Below, in pieces: positions 11,712-22,106 of a DNA stretch of 64,000 nucleotides. The stretch lies in NCBI GenBank assembly GCA_025617745.1, contig CM046853.1, forward strand, positions 16,349,174 through 16,413,173, given 5' to 3'. A program made the position numbers and the translations under genes. The stretch is from Heliocidaris erythrogramma. Its lineage: Eukaryota; Echinodermata; Echinoidea; Camarodonta; Echinometridae. The notes under the pieces are model-generated. The model was given only the letters and a program-made list of their open reading frames with translations. It made no database searches and was not told where the DNA came from. The first letter of the stretch is position 1; each line of letters starts with the position of its first letter.

Positions 11712-12131
11712 TATGGAATGTGTAGCATATGGCTTTTACAATGTACTGTATATGTGAGTACAACCTCAAGTAAGCTCAAAACTTCACAAAATATGTATAT
11801 CAGAAATACTGACCTAAATGCTTCCAAATTTGTCCAGGATATAAGTACAGTGAAATATCAAAAGTAGAAATGGAGATACACCTGAAAACAACAAAATCAA
11901 TGATAAATCAGAGAGCAGTGCAGTGTGGGCGGGCAGCAACCAGCGCGCGCAGCCAAAAAAAAAAAGAAAATACAATATCATACATACAAAAATACATCTG
12001 TATATTTTATCTATCGCATTGCATTAATTCTACAATATTCTACTTTACTAAAATATTGATAATAATTTATATTATAATCCAACGTAATACAACTAGGGTA
12101 CTAGATACATACGAAAATACATCTGTAAATA
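11712..12131. other. AT-rich intergenic spacer
   Basis: Contains a partial direct repeat (ATACGAAAATACATCTGTA and ATACAAAAATACATCTGTA). No gene or transposon end recognised. Confidence 0.4.
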
Positions 12132-12558
12132 TTACTGCATTACTTTCCAACTCTTCATGACATCGGTGGAAGCATCCCATTTCAGAAGCGATTCGGCGTA
12201 CGGCAGCCAACGGCTCGGCAATACTTCGGCATATCGGTGGGGTTCGCCAAGAAATCGTCACTGTCCATCACGATCGGATCGCTGTCGATGTTCTCCCGAA
12301 CATACTTCCACGTAAGATATTGATTCTCATGGAAATATTCAGCATCTCGTTCGACGTCGTACATCTTTTCCTCGGCAGCTATAAGCCCTCCAGAGATCCA
12401 TGCTTGAGCTTGCCACTTCGATATGAGTTAACAGTACGGAGGGGGTGACGAATCATAAATATGTGCTTGTATCCGTTCGGAAGGTTCTTAACCTCATTGC
12501 CACTGTTGAAAATCATATCTTTTACAAAGACGTGGGAGCTGGTTGCGTTTTCAAGTAA
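12132..12558 (-). pseudogene. Sulfotransferase-domain fragment (BCAT-like P-loop family), two frameshifts
   Basis: Read from 12558 down, a likely acceptor (TTATACAG) precedes LLENATSSHVFVKDM, then the 3'-phosphate-binding motif FMIRHPLRTVNSYR. A one-base shift near 12380 moves the frame to AAEEKMYDVERDAEYF, then DSDPIVMDSDDFLANP. A second shift near 12195 is needed to reach AESLLKWDASTDVMKSWK, and a TAA follows at 12132-12134. Order and spacing match the C-terminal half of the P-loop sulfotransferase family often annotated as branched-chain-aminotransferase-like. The 5' loop would lie in an upstream exon, which was not found. It is unrelated to the GAL3ST family gene at 3.6-5.7 kb. It is most simply a pseudogene; assembly errors at both shifts are an alternative. 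Confidence 0.7.
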
Positions 12559-13756
12559 CTGTATAACAGAGATAATACGAATTCATTGTAAGATTCAGTA
12601 ATTATGTAACATTTCCTGCGTATACTCTTTTTCACAAATATAACGTCGACCATCGCAAACACATGAAAAATATCACACAGTGTATACTATAATGAGGGTT
12701 ACTAGTTTTGCCTATTATGTTTTTTCAGTTTCAGTTTATTTCATATTCACATAACTGGAACATAAACAATGACCGTTGCATTATTACAATACTATAAGAA
12801 AATATCGTCAATACTTTCAACAAAAGGAGAAGAAAAAAGCAAGTAAACATGTACAAAGACACAGATCAATATTTCCATTATTTTAAAGGTGGGATAAGAC
12901 AAACTAGTTTGGCGTGAAATATGAGGGAATCTAGTAAGAAGTTAGGTTTGTAGTATTGTTGCGGTAATTCTCGGATTTTGGATTGCTGTCCTAGGTATTC
13001 CAAGGGCGAATTTTATTTATTTATTTATTTATGTATTTATTCATTCGTTTCTGCTTGGCTCATAGCATAAGTATGATCATTATGCAAAAAGTAAGAATAA
13101 GTATAAGTACACAATAACATAATTAAAGGGCAAATACATGTATGACCATAATACAACTACAATATATGGATAATGTAATAACATGCAGACGTATGGCAAT
13201 ATAAGCTTACAGCTTGAAACGTTGCCACACCTTTTTACTTTTTAAATAATACCCCAAAAAAGGGAAACTACTAAATGACTAATCATGACACTAATGACAA
13301 ACTTGTTGAAACATAACACTATTTACAAAAGAACATGAAAACAAAGAATACATGAATAGAAAAAAAGGAGATGATATAGGAAAGAGAAAGTAACCCTAAC
13401 TGTTTTAACCAAACATATCTTGACAATGCAATTTTTAGATGCAATATAATAAAACGAATAAGGTTTAAATGGGAATGCTCTATTTTACAAGTGATAAGAA
13501 AAATCACAAGATAATAAAACAAAACACGATTGCACATAATTACATGTATATTAATCACATCTTCGAGAAAGGGAAGTTTAAAAGTAGTGTACAGAATTTA
13601 ATTGAAGCTGTGGTTGTGTACTGGAATGTATGATAAACTAAGTTCAGTCATGTTGTTTAAACAAATTGGCATAAATCTCCCACTCATTGCAGCAGAAAAT
13701 ATTTCAATTGTTCTAGTCTCGTGAAAATACACTGAATAACTTGTAAAAGCTTCTCA
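12559..13756. other. AT-rich intergenic DNA with TTTA microsatellite
   Basis: A (TTTA)n run lies near 13013-13043. No coding signal, and no repeat boundary could be placed. Confidence 0.4.
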
Positions 13757-14893
13757 GAACCCAAATGCTGGCAAGTGGCAAAATGACCCCAAATCAGTGA
13801 TAATTATTTTCCATTTTCCATTTTCCATAAGCACCAACATAGTCAATTATACACATAGATTGGCCAACACCGTTTTAGCTTGACACACTGACGTATATTC
13901 TTTGTTGTGCATGTGCTTGCCCAACAAGCAACATGTGCATAATGTGTCCAACTTACACCAAGATATGTTTATATCTATATGGATAACTCTTGCTTACAAG
14001 GAAGCCCTCTGAAGAAAGCAAAATGATTACATTTAAAAATATATGTAACACGAAGTGACAAAAATGATTTGGAATAACTATGATGTGCATAGAAGAGAGA
14101 GAGGAAGATAAAGAGAAGGATAGAAAAAGTGAGAGACAAAGACAGAGGGAAAGAATAGTAGATTAGAATACATCAGTTTGCAGTACGAGGAAAGAAAATT
14201 TGATATTTAAAAATAAATGTGCACTTTGGTATGATTAAAGAGTATACTTTCATCGAAAAGTATAGCCGTTATCAAACGAGACAGTTAATTGACATGTTTC
14301 CTTTTAACCATGGAATATCAGTTTGAACGACACGATGAAAAATATAAAGAGAGAGATAGAGTGGGCTAGAGAGACAACAAACAGAAAGAAAGAAAGAAAG
14401 AAAGAAAGGGAGAGGGAGGAAAGAAGGGTGATAGCATTACAAACGAGCCATAAAACTCTTTATATGATTCTTCTGTCATGACATTACAACAGCAGGTGCC
14501 AGTTTCATATTCTTAAAAACCATGAAACAATATAACGCGATATCGATCGTCGCGCTAATGTACTATGTACTATATATTTCATTTATTATGTATTTCTGAT
14601 AGTTGTATAATTTTCTATACACTTTGATAATTGTGTTATGTATAATTCTCTATGTATAATTTTCTATACATTTTGATAATTGTGTTATGTACATCAACTA
14701 AAAATGAAGTTATATGATTTTCATGAATGCAATAAAGAATGCTACAAAACAAACAAAAAAATGTCAACAAATCAACAAAAACGACAAATCAACAAAATTA
14801 CAGCTGTAGCGCTATACCGCGGTCGGATCGGTGCAATGCAGCACCGTAAATGAAAGTTTAAGTTTAATTTTTGACGATAGCAGCGTGTAAAAA

Positions 14894-15106
14894 ATGGCTG
14901 TATCTTCGAATCTCAGTTTTGCACTTCTCACGGAGGAAGAACTCGACGATCTACTGAATAGGAAGGATTCCAACAGTACGAAAAGAGCACTGAAATTTGG
15001 ATTTTCAAAGCTTGAAAGTTTCGCTAAACTCAGTCGCACGGACCTATCCACCATCACACGTGAGTTAAAGCGAGCGACAAGTCCCAATCTATGGGCGGTT
15101 TTATAG
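14894..15106 (+). pseudogene. N-terminal fragment resembling KIAA1958/Crypton (DUF3504-associated) proteins
   Basis: The frame begins MAVSSNLSFALLTEEELDDL and continues with LLNRKDSNSTKRALKFGFSK. The pattern 'acidic helix, then N-x-x-STKRA..' resembles the start of invertebrate KIAA1958/ZMYM-like and Crypton-derived tyrosine-recombinase proteins. About 57 codons are plausible; the frame then runs into a MITE at about 15065 and ends at a MITE-derived stop. No recombinase catalytic region is seen downstream. It could be a first exon, but no good donor was found before the MITE, so it is called a fragment. Confidence 0.45.
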
Positions 15107-15397
15107 TTGGATGCTCCTTTCTCTGGATCAAAGTTGAAAGCGACTTCAATTTATCGCGCGCAGCTAATAAAAGTTCGCACATTGACCCAAATTTGAGTAA
15201 ACAAGATCGCGCGTTCTTATTCCAGTATTTGAATCTCATTGGTCGGCTACGTATTTTGGGATTCGAGTTAACGATCACGCGAGGAATTCGGCAATAACAT
15301 TCCTTCGGTAGCGCACGATTGGACCTGATTGTATCCGAATTTCCCCGAGTCAGGCCAACTGGTCAGGCCCATGGATTACGACTTGCCACTCCTCATG
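15069..15397. mobile_element. ~330-bp MITE, copy 1 (same family as 56983-57309)
   Basis: Nearly the whole segment matches the reverse complement of 56983-57309. The left end here is TTAA then AGCGAGCGACAAGTCCCAAT; the right end is TTACGACTTGCCACTCC. The TIR of the family is about 30 bp. Here the right flank no longer shows TTAA. Confidence 0.75.
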
Positions 15398-15399
15398 TA

Positions 15400-15780
15400 A
15401 GCCCGGCGCACACTATACCACTATACGACTGCGAACCATTTTCGAACAAATTGCAATTTGCGTTAAATGTGAAAGTTTAAAAAAGTGAAATTATCTCATT
15501 TGAAGTTCGGAATAATGATACGAATACTAATATCGAAATTTTGGTTAACTGCAATTCTTCTGGTTAGAGTAAAGGCCAAATCGGCTTAAAATCTTAGTCG
15601 ATCGCAAGATTGGTATGACGTCACTACAATTTGGAATTGAATTCGATTTCGATTTTTAATTCATACTACTATTCGGAACTTTGATCACGAAGATTTTACT
15701 CGTTTGAAGGTTCATATCAATGTTATAACAACATTTCCCAAAATCGCATCGTAGTCAGATCGTACAGTGTGCGCCGGGCT
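15400..15780. mobile_element. 381-bp MITE with AGCCCGGCGCACACT ends
   Basis: 15400-15414 reads AGCCCGGCGCACACT and 15766-15780 is its exact reverse complement AGTGTGCGCCGGGCT. It abuts the preceding MITE. Flanks are TA on the left and TTA on the right, so a TA or 3-bp duplication is possible. No coding capacity. Confidence 0.78.
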
Positions 15781-16598
15781 TTAGAAACGCGCATGACTTG
15801 TGTTGGCTGCGCTGCGCTTCTGGGATGTCATCCAGGAAAGCAAATGGCAGCCTCAATGACTGGTGCGACTCTTGGCGTTTCTATGGGGTTCGTAACCATT
15901 TTTATAGACTTCATAATCATATTGCCGACCCGTTTTATAAAACTATTAATACATGATTGTGAGTTCGTGCATTAGTGCTATCTGGCAACACGCAGGTTTT
16001 TAATTTGTCTATGTGTCAAACACACTCGGCTTGCGCCTCGTACACCAGGATAAAAACCTTTGTGTTGCCAGATCGCACCAATGCACTCCCAACCATGAAT
16101 TAACAGTGTAATATATTTAAAATACATTTTTCTTTATTAGTCAGAAAAATACCATGCAATTTCTAATCTACTCACTCTTCCCAGTTTTCCCACTCGTCTC
16201 AATTTCTTTCTTTCTCTCTCTCTCTCTCTCAAATACTTTCTATTAATCTTTCTTTCTGTCCCTATCTTTATCTCCCCCTCCCCATCTCTCTCTCTCTCTC
16301 TCTCTCTCTCTGCTCTATGTGCACATTCTAAATTCCTAATTCATTTTGTCACCTCGTATTCCATCGCTACATTATGAAATGTCACTGGGCTTTAGAGGAC
16401 GTCCTTGTAAACCAGCGTCAATAAGTATAAACATAGTTTTGTGTAAGTTGGACATTGCTTTGTTGGGCAAGCACACAACAAAGAATATGCGTGAGAGTGT
16501 GTCCAGCTGAAATGGAGTTGGCCAATTCGGTGCTTATGGAAAATAATTGTCACTGATAGCGGGTATTTTTCAACACTTTCCACCACTTGGGTTCCTCC

Positions 16599-16978
16599 CC
16601 CCCCCTCTCTCTCTCTCTCTCTCTCTTTCTATCTCTCTCTCCATCTTTCCCCTTCTCTCTAATCTATGCATCATGTAGTGCATAATTATCTTTTATCAAT
16701 TAATAGTGATATCAATAATTTAAATATTTCTGTGATTGATTCTGCCTATATATTACAAGAGATTTTGAAAAAGAATTTGTTTGAATTATGTTTTGACAGT
16801 ACAATATCCCTTATTATGTGATTCGTATTCCAAATTTATCAGTCAGGGCCTAATAATTTTGCGGCTCTATACCTTGGGGTTTGTTTCTTTCTTTCAGCAG
16901 GGCCATGAAATACTACAGTGGAAAACTTATCAGAGGCACGAAGATTTCGGGTGAGGGCCACCCTCAAGAGATGCTGGG
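16599..16978 (+). other. Possible exon-like segment split by the gypsy insertion
   Basis: A pyrimidine-rich tract ending TTTCTTTCTTTCAG precedes an open stretch (about 16898-16978) encoding RAMKYYSGKLIRGTKI and on to GEGHPQEMLG. The Ty3/gypsy element is inserted right after the CTGGG at 16974-16978; the same frame is open again after the second CTGGG (22295-22378) and ends at TAG. The product is not recognised. It could be a disrupted exon of an unknown gene or an open stretch by chance. Confidence 0.3.
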
Positions 16979-17166
16979 TGTGTCATTTGACTGTCATATG
17001 AGGTAAGGGGAGTCACAAATGATAACATCTCAAACGTTCATGTCCTGGACCAAAATCATGCATGACTGCAGGTTTATTCAGCCATAATGGAAGGTGCGCT
17101 ATAGCGCCCTCTCTCGCTATAAACATTATAGTCTCAACATGTAGATCACATAAACATATTGTCACA
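16979..17166 (-). repeat. 3' LTR of the gypsy element
   Basis: 188 bp, starting TGTGTCATTTGACTG and ending ATATTGTCACA on the + strand. Identical by eye to the copy at 22107-22294. Confidence 0.95.
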
Positions 17167-17179
17167 TCCTCCCCTTTTT
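17167..17179 (-). other. Polypurine tract
   Basis: On the - strand AAAAAGGGGAGGA lies directly against the 3' LTR, the expected plus-strand priming site. Confidence 0.8.
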
Positions 17180-17670
17180 GAAGTTTTGGTGGAATACTTC
17201 TGTTTTCAGCTTCAAACATGGAACAAGTAAAAATCCAAAACTGATTACCCAAGGAATGTTTATGTAACCTTTACAATGTAAAGCACAAACATAAGATATC
17301 AAAAAATGTCTTCATATGAAATAGAGCTGCATATCTTGTTTATCACCAGCTCCTTATTTTAAAATGTTGATGATTTAGAGTTAGTATAATATAGTCCATT
17401 GGGATAGTCCTTGAGTTGAGATATCACTGAAATATAATATAAAGGTAGCATCCTTGCATGCTTCTAAAGTTCAAATATTGTCCATCTGAAGTGTTTCCGT
17501 GAAGTTCAACGTTTAACCTTATCATTCAAGAATCAAATCTTGAAAGTGCGAGATTTAATATCAAGGAATTAACATAAAGATCTGTTTCTAGGTTATTTGA
17601 CCTAAACAAACATTATTAAAAATAAGGCCAAAACAAGAAAAAAAAATCTTTTCTTCTTTTTGTTCAATAA

Positions 17671-20600
17671 CTAATGCGAAACAAAATCCTTCAGCTTCTC
17701 TGGAGCTCGTCGCTGGCGTGTTGACCTTCTCACCGGAATAGCAGGTAGCTCCCTCAGTGGGTTGACGTCATCAGTAGACCTGTCTGCACCAGGGCTGAAT
17801 GCGGACTGTAGTCCCTCAGTGTGAAGATCTGTCTCTGGTCTAGTGGTGACCAGAACGGGGCTGGTAGAAGACTGGATACCAGATGTAGGACGATCTGTCT
17901 CTGGTCTCATGGTGACCAGAACAGGGTTGCTAGACGACTGGATACCAGATGTAGGAAGATCTGTCTCTGGTCTAGTGGTGACCAGAACAGGGTTGCTAGA
18001 TGACTGGATACCAGATGTAGGGAGATCTGTCTCTGGATCATGTGGTTCTCTGCTAGCCCTCAGGTGTTCCCTGTTACGTCTGTAGATAGCACCGTTGTGG
18101 TCTACCTCGTAAGATCTTTCATCCAGTCGGCGGATGACTACTGCTTTTCTCCAACGGTCTTCTCCAGGGCGAAATGGTTTCATCCTTACCACATCACCTT
18201 CAGTAAGTTCAGGCAAGTCCTTGGTATGTCTGTCAAAATACTTTGCCTGCCTCTTCTTGTTCAGCTCCAGTTGCTGTCTCTCATGCTTACTCTCATGTCT
18301 CTTAGGTTGAAGCAGAGACTGAGTTGTTGGAATCTTCGTCTTGGTTCGCCGTCCTAGGAATCGTTGAACTGGGCTGGAATCAACACCTTGACTTGGGGTA
18401 TTCCTCACGTTCAGCAGAGCAAGGTTCTCATCCTCTCCAGATGATTTGCACCTCTTCAGCAATTTCTTTGCTGCCTTCACAGCTGCCTCTGCTTTTCCGT
18501 TTGCCTTGCTGTTATACGGCGATATTGTCTGATGCTTAATTCCCAACTCCTTCACAAAGGAATCAAATTCTCTGGACGAGAATGGTGGACCATTGTCACT
18601 CACAATAGTATCCGGAATGCCATATCTAGCAAAATGACTGCTGAGCTTCTTGGTGACGACCTTGGCGGTGGTCTTGTAGAGCTTATCAAACTCCCAGAAG
18701 TTAGACTGATAGCACACTGTCACCAAATACTCAACTCCATCCAAACTCAGCAAGTCTACGCCAATTTTTTCCCACGGGCGGTCCGGTACCTCATGCGACA
18801 TGAGTGGTTGAGGAGCTTGTGCACTGGAATACTCCATGCACGTCTCACATGTTTGGATCCATTCACTGATATCTTGAGTCATTCTTGGCCAGTATACATA
18901 TTCTCTGGCACGTCTCAATGTACCATCTACACCATTGTGGCCTATGTGTAGGTCACTTTTGACCTTCTGTCTCATCTTTTTCGGGACTACCAGACGTTCT
19001 CCTCTGAAGACAAGTCCATCGACCACTGTTAGCTCATCTCTAACACTGAAGTAGGGTGTGACTAGAGGTGACAACTGGTTCTTCTGTTCAGGCCATCCAT
19101 CCAGTATGGTGTGCTTCAAGGCCTGGAGACTTGCATCATCAGCAGTATGCTTTCTCATCTCACGAACCTGTTCATCTGGCAGTGACAAGTGGGTGAGAGA
19201 GCTGACTACCTCGAGACCTTCTTGTCCTTTCTTCTGCGGAAGAAACGCACGGCTCAGCGGGTCTGCCACGTGGTTGTCCTTTCCTCTCACATACTGAACG
19301 TCAATGTCATAAGCCATTGCTCTGATTAGCATTCCTTGAAGACGCTTCGGAGCTCTGTCTAATGGCTTCTTGATGATGCTTTCCAGAGGCTTGTGATCGG
19401 TATAGACCTTCACTTCCCGACCAAATGTGAACTGATTCCACTTCTCTAGACAGAAGACTATGGCGAGCATTTCCTTCTCGATCACGGAGTACCGTAGTTC
19501 AGCATCCCTCAGAGCTCTGCTAGCATAGGCTATTGGCTTGCCTCCTTGCATCATCACTGCACCTAAGCCGCGTGCACTTGCATCAGTATGTACAACTAGT
19601 TCCTTTGACTGGTCGTAGTACGTTAGCACTGGAGCTTTTGTCAGCAGCTCCTTCAACTTCCTGAAAGCTTCATCGTGGATTGCGTCCCATGTCCATGCAA
19701 CATTCTTACGGGACAAGTCATTGAGGGGTTGCATCACATCTGCAAGCTTGGGGAGATAACGGGATAGGTAGTTCACCATCCCCCTGAGGCGATCTATGTC
19801 GTCCTTGTTAGCTGGAGCATTCATCTTCAAGATGGCCTCTATCTTGGACGGATCAGGTTTCAGCCCAGCACTTGAAACAATGTGTCCAAGAAACACTATC
19901 TCCTTGACCCCAAACTGACACTTCTCCTTGTTAAGCACTATGCCTACATCATGGCATCTCTGCAACAGCTTGTGTAGACGAGTGTTGTGTTCTACTTCAT
20001 TGTCACCCCAGACAATGATATCATCAGCAACACAGCTCACTCCATCAAGTCCCTCAAGTGTCTGATGTAGCCTCTTCTGGAATATCTCACTGCTCACCTT
20101 GAGCCCAAACGGTAAGCGCTTCCATCTATATCTCCCCCAAGGAGTAGCAAACGTTGTTAGATGACTAGATGTTTCATCCAAGACACAATGGAGATAACCA
20201 TCTTTTAGGTCACAGACCGAGAACAGACTTGCCTTAGACAACTCTGGTAGTATGTTGTCCAGTACTGGTAGGGGGTAATGTTCTCTCTTCAATACCTCGT
20301 TCAACGGTCTCGGGTCCAAGCATATCCTCACTTTCCCAGACTTTTTCTGAGCGACGGACATCTGGTTGACCCAGTTCGTGGGCTTCTGCACCACTTCAAT
20401 CACCCCTCGCTGCTGAAGACTGTCCAGTTCCGCTTTCACTGTTGCCTTTAGTGACTCTGGAACGGTTCTGGAAGGGCGGATAACCGGCTGTGCATTCTCT
20501 TCCACCAGTAGATGGATGTCACCCCCTGGTAGCAAGCCAACACGTGATGATGAGAAGACATCAGAATACTCCTTCACCATATCCTCCTGCCTAGTAAAGT

Positions 20601-21744
20601 GAACAGTCTCCATGGAATCATAGTTAACTGTTATGATGCCCATTTTCTCTGCTGCTGTCTTGCTCAAAAGAGGTGTCAAGTCTTCATCAACTATCACATA
20701 GTCAACATTATACTTCTTCTGTGTGGCTGGATTACGCGTCTTGACTTTACATCTGCCCTTAGCACGTGTAGTTGCATGGTTCCACATCTGCAGAAACACT
20801 CTTTCATCCCTCAGGACATCAGATGTTGTCAGAAACTTCTGCGGCAGCAAGCATACAGTAGCTCCACAATCCACTTGAAATGCCACTCTTCTGTCATTCA
20901 CAATCATATTGCATATGATTGGCTGTTTATCACCACTCACAGCATTCACATTCTGTAGTGTGACATAACTGACACTTTCAGCAGAAGATAAATCCTCTTC
21001 TTCTCCAACAGCATGAACATCACTGGCTCTACAAAGTGCTGATCCCTTAAAATGGTTCGGCTTGTGACATGCCTTACACTTCTGACCCCATGCAGGACAG
21101 TTCTCTTTCTTCATCACATGAGCTCTGCAACAGAACTTGCACTTTCTTGCACCAACAGCAGAAGAATTTCCAGTCATCTTCTTACCTTTAGACTGCTTGG
21201 TGTATTTCTGGGTAGACTGATAACCCTTAGACATTGATTTTCCTGTTACTCTGTGAACTGCATTCTTTCTCAAGGCATTCATCTGGCAGTTAGCAGCCTC
21301 CATTGCCTTACATATGTCAATGGCTTTATTCAAGGTCAAGTCATGAGTCGCCATCATCTTCTCTCTCATCTTGTCATCAGTGACACCCAAGAGCAGGCGA
21401 TCCATCAGCAAATTTTCCGCCATACATTTGCAGAATCCACAGGTCTTTGCCATTGTACGCAACACAGAGACATACTGGTCAATACTCTCATCTGACGCTT
21501 GGTCACGTCGATTGAACTTGAACCGTTCAAAGTAGTCCCTCCTGGCACCTAGGAAGTGACTGTCCAGTTTAGAGATGATAACTGAAACCTCATTACTGTC
21601 TTCATCGACAGAAAAACTCATCCCATTGTAGATCCTGACTCCCTCAGGTCCAAGACTATGAAGCAGAAGAGCCTTCTGATAACCTTCATCCTGTGATCCC
21701 AGATTGGTCAACACACAGTAATTCTCCCATAGTTGCTTCCACAT
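17671..21744 (-). CDS. Ty3/gypsy Gag-Pol polyprotein
   Basis: 1357 codons in one frame without an internal stop. Order: Gag-like region (1-200); two CCHC-type knuckles (about 202-238, the second CKACHKPNHF); aspartic protease with active-site segment VDCGATV (about 291-297, Cys where Thr or Ser is usual); reverse transcriptase (about 435-625) with FSVCDLKDGY and catalytic VADD (572-575); RNase H (about 714-830, VVHTDAS and YTDHKPL); integrase with HHCC zinc domain (about 933-969), then D997, D1050 (SDNGPPF) and E1086; a GPY/F-like module; and a C-tail with four 22-residue repeats. The first in-frame ATG gives MWKQLW, but the frame is open for about 48 more codons upstream, and a different frame starts at an ATG at 21932; a one-base slip in the C4 run at 21878-21881 could separate them, so the true Gag start is uncertain. 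Confidence 0.93.
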   Translation of the reverse strand: MWKQLWENYCVLTNLGSQDEGYQKALLLHSLGPEGVRIYNGMSFSVDEDSNEVSVIISKLDSHFLGARRDYFERFKFNRRDQASDESIDQYVSVLRTMAKTCGFCKCMAENLLMDRLLLGVTDDKMREKMMATHDLTLNKAIDICKAMEAANCQMNALRKNAVHRVTGKSMSKGYQSTQKYTKQSKGKKMTGNSSAVGARKCKFCCRAHVMKKENCPAWGQKCKACHKPNHFKGSALCRASDVHAVGEEEDLSSAESVSYVTLQNVNAVSGDKQPIICNMIVNDRRVAFQVDCGATVCLLPQKFLTTSDVLRDERVFLQMWNHATTRAKGRCKVKTRNPATQKKYNVDYVIVDEDLTPLLSKTAAEKMGIITVNYDSMETVHFTRQEDMVKEYSDVFSSSRVGLLPGGDIHLLVEENAQPVIRPSRTVPESLKATVKAELDSLQQRGVIEVVQKPTNWVNQMSVAQKKSGKVRICLDPRPLNEVLKREHYPLPVLDNILPELSKASLFSVCDLKDGYLHCVLDETSSHLTTFATPWGRYRWKRLPFGLKVSSEIFQKRLHQTLEGLDGVSCVADDIIVWGDNEVEHNTRLHKLLQRCHDVGIVLNKEKCQFGVKEIVFLGHIVSSAGLKPDPSKIEAILKMNAPANKDDIDRLRGMVNYLSRYLPKLADVMQPLNDLSRKNVAWTWDAIHDEAFRKLKELLTKAPVLTYYDQSKELVVHTDASARGLGAVMMQGGKPIAYASRALRDAELRYSVIEKEMLAIVFCLEKWNQFTFGREVKVYTDHKPLESIIKKPLDRAPKRLQGMLIRAMAYDIDVQYVRGKDNHVADPLSRAFLPQKKGQEGLEVVSSLTHLSLPDEQVREMRKHTADDASLQALKHTILDGWPEQKNQLSPLVTPYFSVRDELTVVDGLVFRGERLVVPKKMRQKVKSDLHIGHNGVDGTLRRAREYVYWPRMTQDISEWIQTCETCMEYSSAQAPQPLMSHEVPDRPWEKIGVDLLSLDGVEYLVTVCYQSNFWEFDKLYKTTAKVVTKKLSSHFARYGIPDTIVSDNGPPFSSREFDSFVKELGIKHQTISPYNSKANGKAEAAVKAAKKLLKRCKSSGEDENLALLNVRNTPSQGVDSSPVQRFLGRRTKTKIPTTQSLLQPKRHESKHERQQLELNKKRQAKYFDRHTKDLPELTEGDVVRMKPFRPGEDRWRKAVVIRRLDERSYEVDHNGAIYRRNREHLRASREPHDPETDLPTSGIQSSSNPVLVTTRPETDLPTSGIQSSSNPVLVTMRPETDRPTSGIQSSTSPVLVTTRPETDLHTEGLQSAFSPGADRSTDDVNPLRELPAIPVRRSTRQRRAPEKLKDFVSH
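17815..18055 (-). repeat. 66-bp coding minisatellite in the Pol C-tail
   Basis: Four tandem units of 22 residues (PETDLPTSGIQSSSNPVLVT and variants, residues about 1236-1322). Units 1 and 2 are almost identical and the last is more diverged, which suggests stepwise duplication. It lies after the integrase GPY/F-like module. Confidence 0.9.
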
Positions 21745-22090
21745 CTTCCAGTCCTCAGAAGAATCACTAGAAACATGGAAATTCGATGGAGGTTGAATGT
21801 TTGGCCTCTTGAAAGAAAGTGGTGCGGAATTAGCAGCATTCCCTACAGCACCTACATTATCTCCTGAAGCACCATCACCCCACTACCTAGGCTATCATTG
21901 CCCGTAGCACCTTCAACTCTCTCACGAGGCATCACTGTACCAGTAGATCCAATCACTTACACGAGATGAATGCTATGGGGCTACATTAACTTTTTCAAGT
22001 ACTACTTGCAACATCAGTCACCAATCAGGTTAGAATAGCATGATTAAGGCAGTACTCACTGAAAGTAGGCTCTCAAATCCTCTTTAAAAG

Positions 22091-22106
22091 TTCACCGCTG
22101 CCACCA
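22091..22106 (-). other. Primer-binding site
   Basis: Directly inside the 5' LTR, the - strand reads TGGTGGCAGCGGTGAA. It starts with TGG, as expected for pairing with a tRNA 3' CCA. The tRNA was not identified. Confidence 0.7.

Larger units (their letters stand above)
13757..16598. mobile_element. Long inverted-repeat structure enclosing a Crypton/KIAA1958-like ORF
   Basis: Left arm (about 13757-14200) and right arm (about 16200-16598, reverse complement) share colinear blocks: ATTATTTTCCATAAGCACC-type sequence, TTGGCCAAC, ATATTCTTTGTTGTG, GCTTGCCCAACAA, GTCCAACTTACAC, then GTGACAAAA followed by a purine-rich AGAGAG tract. Identity is roughly 70-80% by eye. Between the arms are a reading frame at 14894 and two MITEs. 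A short relative of the arms recurs at 53265-53417. Boundaries and target duplication are unresolved, so this may be one transposon with long TIRs or two oppositely oriented repeats. Confidence 0.55.

Noticed and set aside
17821..21495. Several + strand open frames opposite the gypsy gag-pol
   Set aside because: Shadows of the 1357-codon - strand frame.
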